NCBI GenBank assembly: GCA_030063045.1
Contig: JAQSEB010000231.1
Location: 124,001 to 188,000, forward strand
Direction: 5' to 3'
DNA: 64,000 bases
Source: Pratylenchus scribneri
Lineage: Eukaryota; Nematoda; Chromadorea; Rhabditida; Pratylenchidae
Shown here: one piece after another, positions 12,201 through 25,174 of the stretch
Position numbering within the stretch: position 1 is the stretch's first letter
Layout of the letters: each line of letters begins with the position of its first letter
Translations under genes and position numbers: made by a program
Notes under the pieces: generated by a model
Told to the model about the DNA's origin: nothing
Databases searched by the model: none
Seen by the model: the letters and a program-made list of their open reading frames with translations, nothing else

Positions 12201-15200
12201 TCAAAAATTCCATTAGAATCATATTCTCCACTCTAAAATAGAGTTATCAAAGCCTTCGATTTTTTAAAATACCTCATTATTGATTTTTAATAAATTTTAT
12301 CAAAAATATTCAATAATTCAATCGATCGAAAAGTATTTTATGACCATTTTGAGGCCAGAATTTCATTTTTTTCAAAAATTCCATTAGAATCATATTCTCC
12401 ACTCTAAAATAGAGTTATCAAAGCCTTCGATTTTTTAAAATACCTCATTATTGATTTTTAATAAATTTTATCAAAAATATTCAATAATTCAATCGATCGA
12501 AAAGTATTTTATGACCATTTTGAGGCCAGAATTTCATTTTTTTCAAAAATTCCATTAGAATCATATTCTCCACTCTAAAATAGAGTTATCAAAGCCTTCG
12601 ATTTTTTAAAATACCTCATTATTGATTTTTAATAAATTTTATCAAAAATATTCAATAATTCAATCGATCGAAAAGTATTTTATGACCATTTTGAGGCCAG
12701 AATTTCATTTTTTTCAAAAATTCCATTAGAATCATATTCTCCACTCTAAAATAGAGTTATCAAAGCCTTCGATTTTTTAAAATACCTCATTATTGATTTT
12801 TAATAAATTTTATCAAAAATATTCAATAATTCAATCGATCGAAAAGTATTTTATGACCATTTTGAGGCCAGAATTTAATTTTTTTCAAAAATTCCATTAG
12901 AATCATATTCTCCACTCTAAAATAGAGTTATCAAAGCCTTCGATTTTTTAAAATACCTCATTATTGATTTTTAATAAATTTTATCAAAAATATTCAATAA
13001 TTCAATCGATCGAAAAGTATTTTATGACCATTTTGAGGCCAGAATTTAATTTTTTTCAAAAATTCCATTAGAATCATATTCTCCACTCTAAAATAGAGTT
13101 ATCAAAGCCTTCGATTTTTTAAAATACCTCATTATTGATTTTTAATAAATTTTATCAAAAATATTCAATAATTCAATCGATCGAAAAGTATTTTATGACC
13201 ATTTTGAGGCCAGAATTTAATTTTTTTCAAAAATTCCATTAGAATCATATTCTCCACTCTAAAATAGAGATATCAAAGCCTTCGATTTTTTAAAATACCT
13301 CATTATTGATTTTTAATAAATTTTATCAAAAATATTCAATAATTCAATCGATCGAAAAGTATTTTATGACCATTTTGAGGCCAGAATTTAATTTTTTTCA
13401 AAAATTCCATTAGAATCATATTCTCCACTCTAAAATAGAGTTATCAAAGCCTTCGATTTTTTAAAATACCTCATTATTGATTTTTAATAAATTTTATCAA
13501 AAATATTCAATAATTCAATCGATCGAAAAGTATTTTATGACCATTTTGAGGCCAGAATTTAATTTTTTTCAAAAATTCCATTAGAATCATATTCTCCACT
13601 CTAAAATAGAGATATCAAAGCCTTCGATTTTTTAAAATACCTCATTATTGATTTTTAATAAATTTTATCAAAAATATTCAATAATTCAATCGATCGAAAA
13701 GTATTTTATGACCATTTTGAGGCCAGAATTTCATTTTTTTCAAAAATTCCATTAGAATCATATTCTCCACTCTAAAATAGAGATATCAAAGCCTTCGATT
13801 TTTTAAAATACCTCATTATTGATTTTTAATAAATTTTATCAAAAATATTCAATAATTCAATCGATCGAAAAGTATTTTATGACCATTTTGAGGCCAGAAT
13901 TTCATTTTTTTCAAAAATTCCATTAGAATCATATTCTCCACTCTAAAATAGAGTTATCAAAGCCTTCGATTTTTTAAAATACCTCATTATTGATTTTTAA
14001 TAAATTTTATCAAAAATATTCAATAATTCAATCGATCGAAAAGTATTTTATGACCATTTTGAGGCCAGAATTTAATTTTTTTCAAAAATTCCATTAGAAT
14101 CATATTCTCCACTCTAAAATAGAGTTATCAAAGCCTTCGATTTTTTAAAATACCTCATTATTGATTTTTAATAAATTTTATCAAAAATATTCAATAATTC
14201 AATCGATCGAAAAGTATTTTATGACCATTTTGAGGCCAGAATTTAATTTTTTTCAAAAATTCCATTAGAATCATATTCTCCACTCTAAAATAGAGTTATC
14301 AAAGCCTTCGATTTTTTAAAATACCTCATTATTGATTTTTAATAAATTTTATCAAAAATATTCAATAATTCAATCGATCGAAAAGTATTTTATGACCATT
14401 TTGAGGCCAGAATTTAATTTTTTTCAAAAATTCCATTAGAATCATATTCTCCACTCTAATATAGAGTTATCAAAGCCTTCGATTTTTTAAAATACCTCAT
14501 TATTGATTTTTAATAAATTTTATCAAAAATATTCAATAATTCAATCGATCGAAAAGTATTTTATGACCATTTTGAGGCCAGAATTTCATTTTTTTCAAAA
14601 ATTCCATTAGAATCATATTCTCCACTCTAAAATAGAGTTATCAAAGCCTTCGATTTTTTAAAATACCTCATTATTGATTTTTAATAAATTTTATCAAAAA
14701 TATTCAATAATTCAATCGATCGAAAAGTATTTTATGACCATTTTGAGGCCAGAATTTAATTTTTTTCAAAAATTCCATTAGAATCATATTCTCCACTCTA
14801 AAATAGAGTTATCAAAGCCTTCGATTTTTTAAAATACCTCATTATTGATTTTTAATAAATTTTATCAAAAATATTCAATAATTCAATCGATCGAAAAGTA
14901 TTTTATGACCATTTTGAGGCCAGAATTTCATTTTTTTCAAAAATATTATTAGAATCATATTCTCCACTCTAAAATAGAGGTATCAAAGCCTTCGATTTTT
15001 TAAAATACCTCATTATTGATTTTTAATAAATTTTATCAAAAATATTCAATAATTCAATCGATCGAAAAGTATTTTATGACCATTTTGAGGCCAGAATTTA
15101 ATTTTTTTCAAAAATATTATTAGAATCATATTCTCCACTCTAAAATAGAGGTATCAAAGCCTTCGATTTTTTAAAATACCTCATTATTGATTTTTAATAA

Positions 15201-15220
15201 ATTTTATCAAAAATATTCAA
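9236..15220. repeat. Region B: homogenised GAGTTATC block
   Basis: About 35 monomers, nearly all with the common core, CAAAAATTCC and GAGTTATC in place of GAGGTATC. Within them AATTTCATTTTTT and AATTTAATTTTTT alternate irregularly. GAGATATC copies sit with their A at 10021, 11902, 13270, 13612 and 13783, separated by 11, 8, 2 and 1 monomers. Only L-type CCTCATT ends occur. I could not fit one clean higher-order period, but the low diversity points to recent local amplification. The block grades back to GAGGTATC with ATATTATT copies from about 14.9 kb. Confidence 0.8.
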
Positions 15221-15904
15221 TAATTCAATCGATCGAAAAGTATTTTATGACCATTTTGAGGCCAGAATTTAATTTTTTTCAAAAATTCCATTAGAATCAT
15301 ATTCTCCACTCTAAAATAGAGGTATCAAAGCCTTCGATTTTTTAAAATACCTACATATCGATTTTTAACAAATTTTATCAAAAATATTCAATAATTCAAT
15401 CGATCGAAAAGTATTTTATGACCATTTTGAGGCCAGAATTTAATTTTTTTCAAAAATTCCATTAGAATCATATTCTCCACTCTAAAATAGAGGTATCAAA
15501 GCCTTCGATTTTTTAAAATACCTACATATCGATTTTTAACAAATTTTATCAAAAATATTCAATAATTCAATCGATCGAAAAGTATTTTATGACCATTTTG
15601 AGGCCAGAATTTAATTTTTTTCAAAAATTCCATTAGAATCATATTCTCCACTCTAAAATAGAGGTATCAAAGCCTTCGATTTTTTAAAATACCTACATAT
15701 CGATTTTTAACAAATTTTATCAAAAATATTCAATAATTCAATCGATCGAAAAGTATTTTATGACCATTTTGAGGCCAGAATTTAATTTTTTTCAAAAATT
15801 CCATTAGAATCATATTCTCCACTCTAAAATAGAGGTATCAAAGCCTTCGATTTTTTAAAATACCTACATATCGATTTTTAACAAATTTTATCAAAAATAT
15901 TCAA
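15221..15904. repeat. First run of Y-type monomers
   Basis: Four adjacent copies share five linked substitutions in the 3' segment relative to the L type: CTCATTATTG becomes CTACATATCG, and TAATAAA becomes TAACAAA. The change also adds an ATCGAT palindrome. This run is the upstream limit of the Y haplotype in the window. Confidence 0.85.
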
Positions 15905-18811
15905 TAATTCAATCGATCGAAAAGTATTTTATGACCATTTTGAGGCCAGAATTTAATTTTTTTCAAAAATTCCATTAGAATCATATTCTCCACTCTAAAA
16001 TAGAAGTATCAAAGCCTTCGATTTTTTAAAATACCTCATTATTGATTTTTAATAAATTTTATCAAAAATATTCAATAATTCAATCGATCGAAAAGTATTT
16101 TATGACCATTTTGAGGCCAGAATTTAATTTTTTTCAAAAATTCCATTAGAATCATATTCTCCACTCTAATATAGAGTTATCAAAGCCTTCGATTTTTTAA
16201 AATACCTCATTATTGATTTTTAATAAATTTTATCAAAAATATTCAATAATTCAATCGATCGAAAAGTATTTTATGACCATTTTGAGGCCAGAATTTCATT
16301 TTTTTCAAAAATTCCATTAGAATCATATTCTCCACTCTAAAATAGAGTTATCAAAGCCTTCGATTTTTTAAAATACCTCATTATTGATTTTTAATAAATT
16401 TTATCAAAAATATTCAATAATTCAATCGATCGAAAAGTATTTTATGACCATTTTGAGGCCAGAATTTAATTTTTTTCAAAAATTCCATTAGAATCATATT
16501 CTCCACTCTAATATAGAGTTATCAAAGCCTTCGATTTTTTAAAATACCTCATTATTGATTTTTAATAAATTTTATCAAAAATATTCAATAATTCAATCGA
16601 TCGAAAAGTATTTTATGACCATTTTGAGGCCAGATTTTAATTTTTTTCAAAAATTCCATTAGAATCATATTCTCCACTCTAAAATAGAGTTATCAAAGCC
16701 TTCTATTTTTTAAAATACCTCATTATTGATTTTTAATAAATTTTATCAAAAATATTCAATAATTCAATCGATCGAAAAGTATTTTATGACCATTTTGAGG
16801 CCAGAATTTAATTTTTTTCAAAAATTCCATTAGAATCATATTCTCCACTCTAAAATAGAGGTATCAAAGCCTTCGATTTTTTAAAATACCTACATATCGA
16901 TTTTTAACAAATTTTATCAAAAATATTCAATAATTCAATCGATCGAAAAGTATTTTATGACCATTTTGAGGCCAGAATTTAATTTTTTTCAAAAATTCCA
17001 TTAGAATCATATTCTCCACTCTAATATAGAGTTATCAAAGCCTTCGATTTTTTAAAATACCTCATTATTGATTTTTAATAAATTTTATCAAAAATATTCA
17101 ATAATTCAATCGATCGAAAAGTATTTTATGACCATTTTGAGGCCAGAATTTCATTTTTTTCAAAAATTCCATTAGAATCATATTCTCCACTCTAAAATAG
17201 AGTTATCAAAGCCTTCGATTTTTTAAAATACCTCATTATTGATTTTTAATAAATTTTATCAAAAATATTCAATAATTCAATCGATCGAAAAGTATTTTAT
17301 GACCATTTTGAGGCCAGAATTTAATTTTTTTCAAAAATATTATTAGAATCATATTCTCCACTCTAAAATAGAGGTATCAAAGCCTTCGATTTTTTAAAAT
17401 ACCTCATTATTGATTTTTAATAAATTTTATCAAAAATATTCAATAATTCAATCGATCGAAAAGTATTTTATGACCATTTTGAGGCCAGAATTTAATTTTT
17501 TTCAAAAATATTATTAGAATCATATTCTCCACTCTAAAATAGAGGTATCAAAGCCTTCGATTTTTTAAAATACCTCATTATTGATTTTTAATAAATTTTA
17601 TCAAAAATATTCAATAATTCAATCGATCGAAAAGTATTTTATGACCATTTTGAGGCCAGAATTTAATTTTTTTCAAAAATATTATTAGAATCATATTCTC
17701 CACTCTAAAATAGAGGTATCAAAGCCTTCGATTTTTTAAAATACCTCATTATTGATTTTTAATAAATTTTATCAAAAATATTCAATAATTCAATCGATCG
17801 AAAAGTATTTTATGACCATTTTGAGGCCAGAATTTCATTTTTTTCAAAAATATTATTAGAATCATATTCTCCACTCTAAAATAGAGGTATCAAAGCCTTC
17901 GATTTTTTAAAATACCTCATTATTGATTTTTAATAAATTTTATCAAAAATATTCAATAATTCAATCGATCGAAAAGTATTTTATGACCATTTTGAGGCCA
18001 GAATTTAATTTTTTTCAAAAATATTATTAGAATCATATTCTCCACTCTAAAATAGAGGTATCAAAGCCTTCGATTTTTTAAAATGCCTCATTATTGATTT
18101 TTAATAAATTTTATCAAAAATATTCAATAATTCAATCGATCGAAAAGTATTTTATGACCATTTTGAGGCCAGAATTTAATTTTTTTCAAAAATTCCATTA
18201 GAATCATATTCTCCACTCTAAAATAGAGGTATCAAAGCCTTCGATTTTTTAAAATACCTACATATCGATTTTTAACAAATTTTATCAAAAATATTCAATA
18301 ATTCAATCGATCGAAAAGTATTTTATGACCATTTTGAGGCCAGAATTTAATTTTTTTCAAAAATTCCATTAGAATCATATTCTCCACTCTAAAATAGAGG
18401 TATCAAAGCCTTCGATTTTTTAAAATACCTACATATCGATTTTTAACAAATTTTATCAAAAATATTCAATAATTCAATCGATCGAAAAGTATTTTATGAC
18501 CATTTTGAGGCCAGAATTTATTTTTTTTCAAAAATTCCATTAGAATCATATTCTCCACTCTAAAATAGAGTTATCAAAGCCTTCGATTTTTTAAAATACC
18601 TCATTATTGATTTTTAATAAATTTTATCAAAAATATTCAATAATTCAATCGATCGAAAAGTATTTTATGACCATTTTGAGGCCAGAATTTAATTTTTTTC
18701 AAAAATTCCATTAGAATCATATTCTCCACTCTAAAATAGAGGTATCAAAGCCTTCGATTTTTTAAAATACCTCATTATTGATTTTTAATAAATTTTATCA
18801 AAAATATTCAA

Positions 18812-18982
18812 TAATTCAATCGATCGAAAAGTATTTTATGACCATTTTGAGGCCAGAATTTAATTTTTTTGTTAAATTCCATTAGAATCATATTCTCCAC
18901 TCTAAAATAGAGGTATCAAAGCCTTCGATTTTTTAAAATACCTCATTATTGATTTTTAATAAATTTTATCAAAAATATTCAA
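18812..18982. repeat. Unique variant monomer with TTTGTTAAATTCC
   Basis: Reads TTTTGTTAAATTCC where other copies read TTTTCAAAAATTCC or TTTTGAAAAATTCC. The length is unchanged. I see it only once, so it is a private change not yet spread by homogenisation. Confidence 0.75.
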
Positions 18983-20521
18983 TAATTCAATCGATCGAAA
19001 AGTATTTTATGACCATTTTGAGGCCAGAATTTAATTTTTTTCAAAAATTCCATTAGAATCATATTCTCCACTCTAAAATAGAGGTATCAAAGCCTTCGAT
19101 TTTTTAAAATACCTCATTATTGATTTTTAATAAATTTTATCAAAAATATTCAATAATTCAATCGATCGAAAAGTATTTTATGACCATTTTGAGGCCAGAA
19201 TTTAATTTTTTTGAAAAATTCCATTAGAATCATATTCTCCACTCTAAGATAGAGGTATCAAAGCCTTCGATTTTTTAAAATACCTCATTATTGATTTTTA
19301 ATAAATTTTATCAAAAATATTCAATAATTCAATCGATCGAAAAGTATTTTATGACCATTTTGAGGCCAGAATTTAATTTTTTTCAAAAATTCCATTAGAA
19401 TCATATTCTCCACTCTAAAATAGAGGTATCAAAGCCTTCGATTTTTTAAAATACCTACATATCGATTTTTAACAAATTTTATCAAAAATATTCAATAATT
19501 CAATCGATCGAAAAGTATTTTATGACCATTTTGAGGCCAGAATTTAATTTTTTTCAAAAATTCCATTAGAATCATATTCTCCACTCTAAAATAGAGGTAT
19601 CAAAGCCTTCGATTTTTTAAAATACCTACATATCGATTTTTAACAAATTTTATCAAAAATATTCAATAATTCAATCGATCGAAAAGTATTTTATGACCAT
19701 TTTGAGGCCAGAATTTAATTTTTTTGAAAAATTCCATTAGAATCATATTCTCCACTCTAAAATAGAGGTATCAAAGCCTTCGATTTTTTAAAATACCTAC
19801 ATATCGATTTTTAACAAATTTTATCAAAAATATTCAATAATTCAATCGATCGAAAAGTATTTTATGACCATTTTGAGGCCAGAATTTAATTTTTTTCAAA
19901 AATTCCATTAGGATCATATTCTCCACTCTAAAATAGAGGTATCAAAGCCTTCGATTTTTTAAAATACCTCATTATTGATTTTTAATAAATTTTATCAAAA
20001 ATATTCAATAATTCAATCGATCGAAAAGTATTTTATGACCATTTTGAGGCTAGAATTTAATTTTTTTCAAAAATTCCATTAGAATCATATTCTCCACTCT
20101 AAAATAGAGGTATCAAAGCCTTCGATTTTTTAAAATACCTCATTATTGATTTTTAATAAATTTTATCAAAAATATTCAATAATTCAATCGATCGAAAAGT
20201 ATTTTATGACCATTTTGAGGCCAGAATTTAATTTTTTTCAAAAATTCCATTAGAATCATATTCTCCACTCTAAAATAGAGGTATCAAAGCCTTCGATTTT
20301 TTAAAATACCTCATTATTGATTTTTAATAAATTTTATCAAAAATATTCAATAATTCAATCGATCGAAAAGTATTTTATGACCATTTTGAGGCCAGAATTT
20401 AATTTTTTTCAAAAATTCCATTAGAATCATATTCTCCACTCTAAAATAGAGGTATCAAAGCCTTCGATTTTTTAAAATACCTCATTATTGATTTTTAATA
20501 AATTTTATCAAAAATATTCAA

Positions 20522-21718
20522 TAATTCAATCGATCGAAAAGTATTTTATGACCATTTTGAGGCCAGAATTTAATTTTTTTGAAAAATTCCATTAGAATCA
20601 TATTCTCCACTCTAAGATAGAGGTATCAAAGCCTTCGATTTTTTAAAATACCTCATTATTGATTTTTAATAAATTTTATCAAAAATATTCAATAATTCAA
20701 TCGATCGAAAAGTATTTTATGACCATTTTGAGGCCAGAATTTAATTTTTTTCAAAAATTCCATTAGAATCATATTCTCCACTCTAAAATAGAGGTATCAA
20801 AGCCTTCGATTTTTTAAAATACCTACATATCGATTTTTAACAAATTTTATCAAAAATATTCAATAATTCAATCGATCGAAAAGTATTTTATGACCATTTT
20901 GAGGCCAGAATTTAATTTTTTTCAAAAATTCCATTAGAATCATATTCTCCACTCTAAAATAGAGGTATCAAAGCCTTCGATTTTTTAAAATACCTACATA
21001 TCGATTTTTAACAAATTTTATCAAAAATATTCAATAATTCAATCGATCGAAAAGTATTTTATGACCATTTTGAGGCCAGAATTTAATTTTTTTCAAAAAT
21101 TCCATTAGAATCATATTCTCCACTCTAAAATAGAGGTATCAAAGCCTTCGATTTTTTAAAATACCTACATATCGATTTTTAACAAATTTTATCAAAAATA
21201 TTCAATAATTCAATCGATCGAAAAGTATTTTATGACCATTTTGAGGCCAGAATTTAATTTTTTTCAAAAATTCCATTAGAATCATATTCTCCACTCTAAA
21301 ATAGAGGTATCAAAGCCTTCGATTTTTTAAAATACCTACATATCGATTTTTAACAAATTTTATCAAAAATATTCAATAATTCAATCGATCGAAAAGTATT
21401 TTATGACCATTTTGAGGCCAGAATTTAATTTTTTTGAAAAATTCCATTAGAATCATATTCTCCACTCTAAAATAGAGGTATCAAAGCCTTCGATTTTTTA
21501 AAATACCTCATTATTGATTTTTAATAAATTTTATCAAAAATATTCAATAATTCAATCGATCGAAAAGTATTTTATGACCATTTTGAGGCCAGAATTTAAT
21601 TTTTTTCAAAAATTCCATTAGAATCATATTCTCCACTCTAAAATAGAGGTATCAAAGCCTTCGATTTTTTAAAATACCTCATTATTGATTTTTAATAAAT
21701 TTTATCAAAAATATTCAA
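20522..21718. repeat. 7-monomer higher-order repeat (1,197 bp), copy 1
   Basis: Order of types: G-form with CTAAGAT and L end; then four C-form Y copies; then G-form L; then C-form L. Here G-form means TTTGAAAAATTCC and C-form means TTTCAAAAATTCC. It differs from the later two copies in having C- rather than G-form at the fourth monomer. Confidence 0.8.
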
Positions 21719-22402
21719 TAATTCAATCGATCGAAAAGTATTTTATGACCATTTTGAGGCCAGAATTTAATTTTTTTTAAAAATTCCATTAGAATCATAT
21801 TCTCCACTCTAAGATAGAGGTATCAAAGCCTTCGATTTTTTAAAATACCTCATTATTGATTTTTAATAAATTTTATCAAAAATATTCAATAATTCAATCG
21901 ATCGAAAAGTATTTTATGACCATTTTGAGGCCAGAATTTAATTTTTTTCAAAAATTCCATTAGAATCATATTCTCCACTCTAAAATAGAGGTATCAAAGC
22001 CTTCGATTTTTTAAAATACCTCATTATTGATTTTTAATAAATTTTATCAAAAATATTCAATAATTCAATCGATCGAAAAGTATTTTATGACCATTTTGAG
22101 GCCAGAATTTAATTTTTTTGAAAAATTCCATTAGAATCATATTCTCCACTCTAAAATAGAGGTATCAAAGCCTTCGATTTTTTAAAATACCTCATTATTG
22201 ATTTTTAATAAATTTTATCAAAAATATTCAATAATTCAATCGATCGAAAAGTATTTTATGACCATTTTGAGGCCAGAATTTAATTTTTTTCAAAAATTCC
22301 ATTAGAATCATATTCTCCACTCTAAAATAGAGGTATCAAAGCCTTCGATTTTTTAAAATACCTCATTATTGATTTTTAATAAATTTTATCAAAAATATTC
22401 AA

Positions 22403-23599
22403 TAATTCAATCGATCGAAAAGTATTTTATGACCATTTTGAGGCCAGAATTTAATTTTTTTGAAAAATTCCATTAGAATCATATTCTCCACTCTAAGATA
22501 GAGGTATCAAAGCCTTCGATTTTTTAAAATACCTCATTATTGATTTTTAATAAATTTTATCAAAAATATTCAATAATTCAATCGATCGAAAAGTATTTTA
22601 TGACCATTTTGAGGCCAGAATTTAATTTTTTTCAAAAATTCCATTAGAATCATATTCTCCACTCTAAAATAGAGGTATCAAAGCCTTCGATTTTTTAAAA
22701 TACCTACATATCGATTTTTAACAAATTTTATCAAAAATATTCAATAATTCAATCGATCGAAAAGTATTTTATGACCATTTTGAGGCCAGAATTTAATTTT
22801 TTTCAAAAATTCCATTAGAATCATATTCTCCACTCTAAAATAGAGGTATCAAAGCCTTCGATTTTTTAAAATACCTACATATCGATTTTTAACAAATTTT
22901 ATCAAAAATATTCAATAATTCAATCGATCGAAAAGTATTTTATGACCATTTTGAGGCCAGAATTTAATTTTTTTGAAAAATTCCATTAGAATCATATTCT
23001 CCACTCTAAAATAGAGGTATCAAAGCCTTCGATTTTTTAAAATACCTACATATCGATTTTTAACAAATTTTATCAAAAATATTCAATAATTCAATCGATC
23101 GAAAAGTATTTTATGACCATTTTGAGGCCAGAATTTAATTTTTTTCAAAAATTCCATTAGAATCATATTCTCCACTCTAAAATAGAGGTATCAAAGCCTT
23201 CGATTTTTTAAAATACCTACATATCGATTTTTAACAAATTTTATCAAAAATATTCAATAATTCAATCGATCGAAAAGTATTTTATGACCATTTTGAGGCC
23301 AGAATTTAATTTTTTTGAAAAATTCCATTAGAATCATATTCTCCACTCTAAAATAGAGGTATCAAAGCCTTCGATTTTTTAAAATACCTCATTATTGATT
23401 TTTAATAAATTTTATCAAAAATATTCAATAATTCAATCGATCGAAAAGTATTTTATGACCATTTTGAGGCCAGAATTTAATTTTTTTCAAAAATTCCATT
23501 AGAATCATATTCTCCACTCTAAAATAGAGGTATCAAAGCCTTCGATTTTTTAAAATACCTCATTATTGATTTTTAATAAATTTTATCAAAAATATTCAA
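22403..23599. repeat. 7-monomer higher-order repeat (1,197 bp), copy 2
   Basis: Order: G-form CTAAGAT L, C-form Y, C-form Y, G-form Y, C-form Y, G-form L, C-form L. It is separated from copy 1 by four extra monomers (21719-22402), the first of which has the CTAAGAT mark and a T8A run. Confidence 0.85.
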
Positions 23600-24796
23600 T
23601 AATTCAATCGATCGAAAAGTATTTTATGACCATTTTGAGGCCAGAATTTAATTTTTTTGAAAAATTCCATTAGAATCATATTCTCCACTCTAAGATAGAG
23701 GTATCAAAGCCTTCGATTTTTTAAAATACCTCATTATTGATTTTTAATAAATTTTATCAAAAATATTCAATAATTCAATCGATCGAAAAGTATTTTATGA
23801 CCATTTTGAGGCCAGAATTTAATTTTTTTCAAAAATTCCATTAGAATCATATTCTCCACTCTAAAATAGAGGTATCAAAGCCTTCGATTTTTTAAAATAC
23901 CTACATATCGATTTTTAACAAATTTTATCAAAAATATTCAATAATTCAATCGATCGAAAAGTATTTTATGACCATTTTGAGGCCAGAATTTAATTTTTTT
24001 CAAAAATTCCATTAGAATCATATTCTCCACTCTAAAATAGAGGTATCAAAGCCTTCGATTTTTTAAAATACCTACATATCGATTTTTAACAAATTTTATC
24101 AAAAATATTCAATAATTCAATCGATCGAAAAGTATTTTATGACCATTTTGAGGCCAGAATTTAATTTTTTTGAAAAATTCCATTAGAATCATATTCTCCA
24201 CTCTAAAATAGAGGTATCAAAGCCTTCGATTTTTTAAAATACCTACATATCGATTTTTAACAAATTTTATCAAAAATATTCAATAATTCAATCGATCGAA
24301 AAGTATTTTATGACCATTTTGAGGCCAGAATTTAATTTTTTTCAAAAATTCCATTAGAATCATATTCTCCACTCTAAAATAGAGGTATCAAAGCCTTCGA
24401 TTTTTTAAAATACCTACATATCGATTTTTAACAAATTTTATCAAAAATATTCAATAATTCAATCGATCGAAAAGTATTTTATGACCATTTTGAGGCCAGA
24501 ATTTAATTTTTTTCAAAAATTCCATTAGAATCATATTCTCCACTCTAAAATAGAGGTATCAAAGCCTTCGATTTTTTAAAATACCTCATTATTGATTTTT
24601 AATAAATTTTATCAAAAATATTCAATAATTCAATCGATCGAAAAGTATTTTATGACCATTTTGAGGCCAGAATTTAATTTTTTTCAAAAATTCCATTAGA
24701 ATCATATTCTCCACTCTAAAATAGAGGTATCAAAACCTTCGATTTTTTAAAATACCTCATTATTGATTTTTAATAAATTTTATCAAAAATATTCAA
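23600..24796. repeat. 7-monomer higher-order repeat (1,197 bp), copy 3
   Basis: Directly adjoins copy 2 and repeats its order through the fifth monomer. The sixth is C- rather than G-form, and the seventh reads TCAAAACC at about 24734. Confidence 0.8.
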
Positions 24797-25112
24797 TAAT
24801 TCAATCGATCGAAAAGTATTTTATGACCATTTTGAGGCCAGAATTTAATTTTTTTCAAAAATTCCATTAGAATCATATTCTCCACTCTAAAATAGAGGTA
24901 TCAAAGCCTTCGATTTTTTAAAATACCTACATATCGATTTTTAACAAATTTTATCAAAAATATTCAATAATTCAATCGATCGAAAAGTATTTTATGACCA
25001 TTTTGAGGCCAGAATTTAATTTTTTTCAAAAATTCCATTAGAATCATATTCTCCACTCTAAAATAGAGGTATCAAAGCCTTCGATTTTTTAAAATACCTC
25101 ATTATTGATTTT

Positions 25113-25174
25113 CTCCACTCTAAAATAGAGGTATCAAAGCCTTCGATTTTTTAAAATACCTCATTATTGATTTT
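25113..25174. repeat. 62-bp short unit, 1 copy (first in window)
   Basis: This is the first appearance of the deletion junction, followed by an L-type 3' end and normal monomers. It stands alone, 3.4 kb before the next cluster. Confidence 0.9.

Larger units (their letters stand above)
15221..25112. repeat. Region C: Y-haplotype monomers appear
   Basis: The first four consecutive Y-type ends (CCTACATATCGA ... TTAACAAA) are in the monomers starting 15221, 15392, 15563 and 15734. GAGTT copies die out near 18.57 kb. Marker variants include CTAATATAG (T at 14460, 16170, 16512 and 17025, offsets 10, 2 and 3 monomers) and CTAAGATAG (G at 19248, 20616, 21813, 22497 and 23694). From about 20.5 kb the copies fall into 7-monomer units. 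No 62-bp unit occurs before 25113. Confidence 0.85.

Noticed and set aside
9236..13512. Clean 11-monomer higher-order repeat in region B
   Set aside because: The GAGATATC mark at 10021 and 11902 is 11 monomers apart, but the AATTTCATTT/AATTTAATTT order does not match at that shift, and the later intervals are 8, 2 and 1 monomers.
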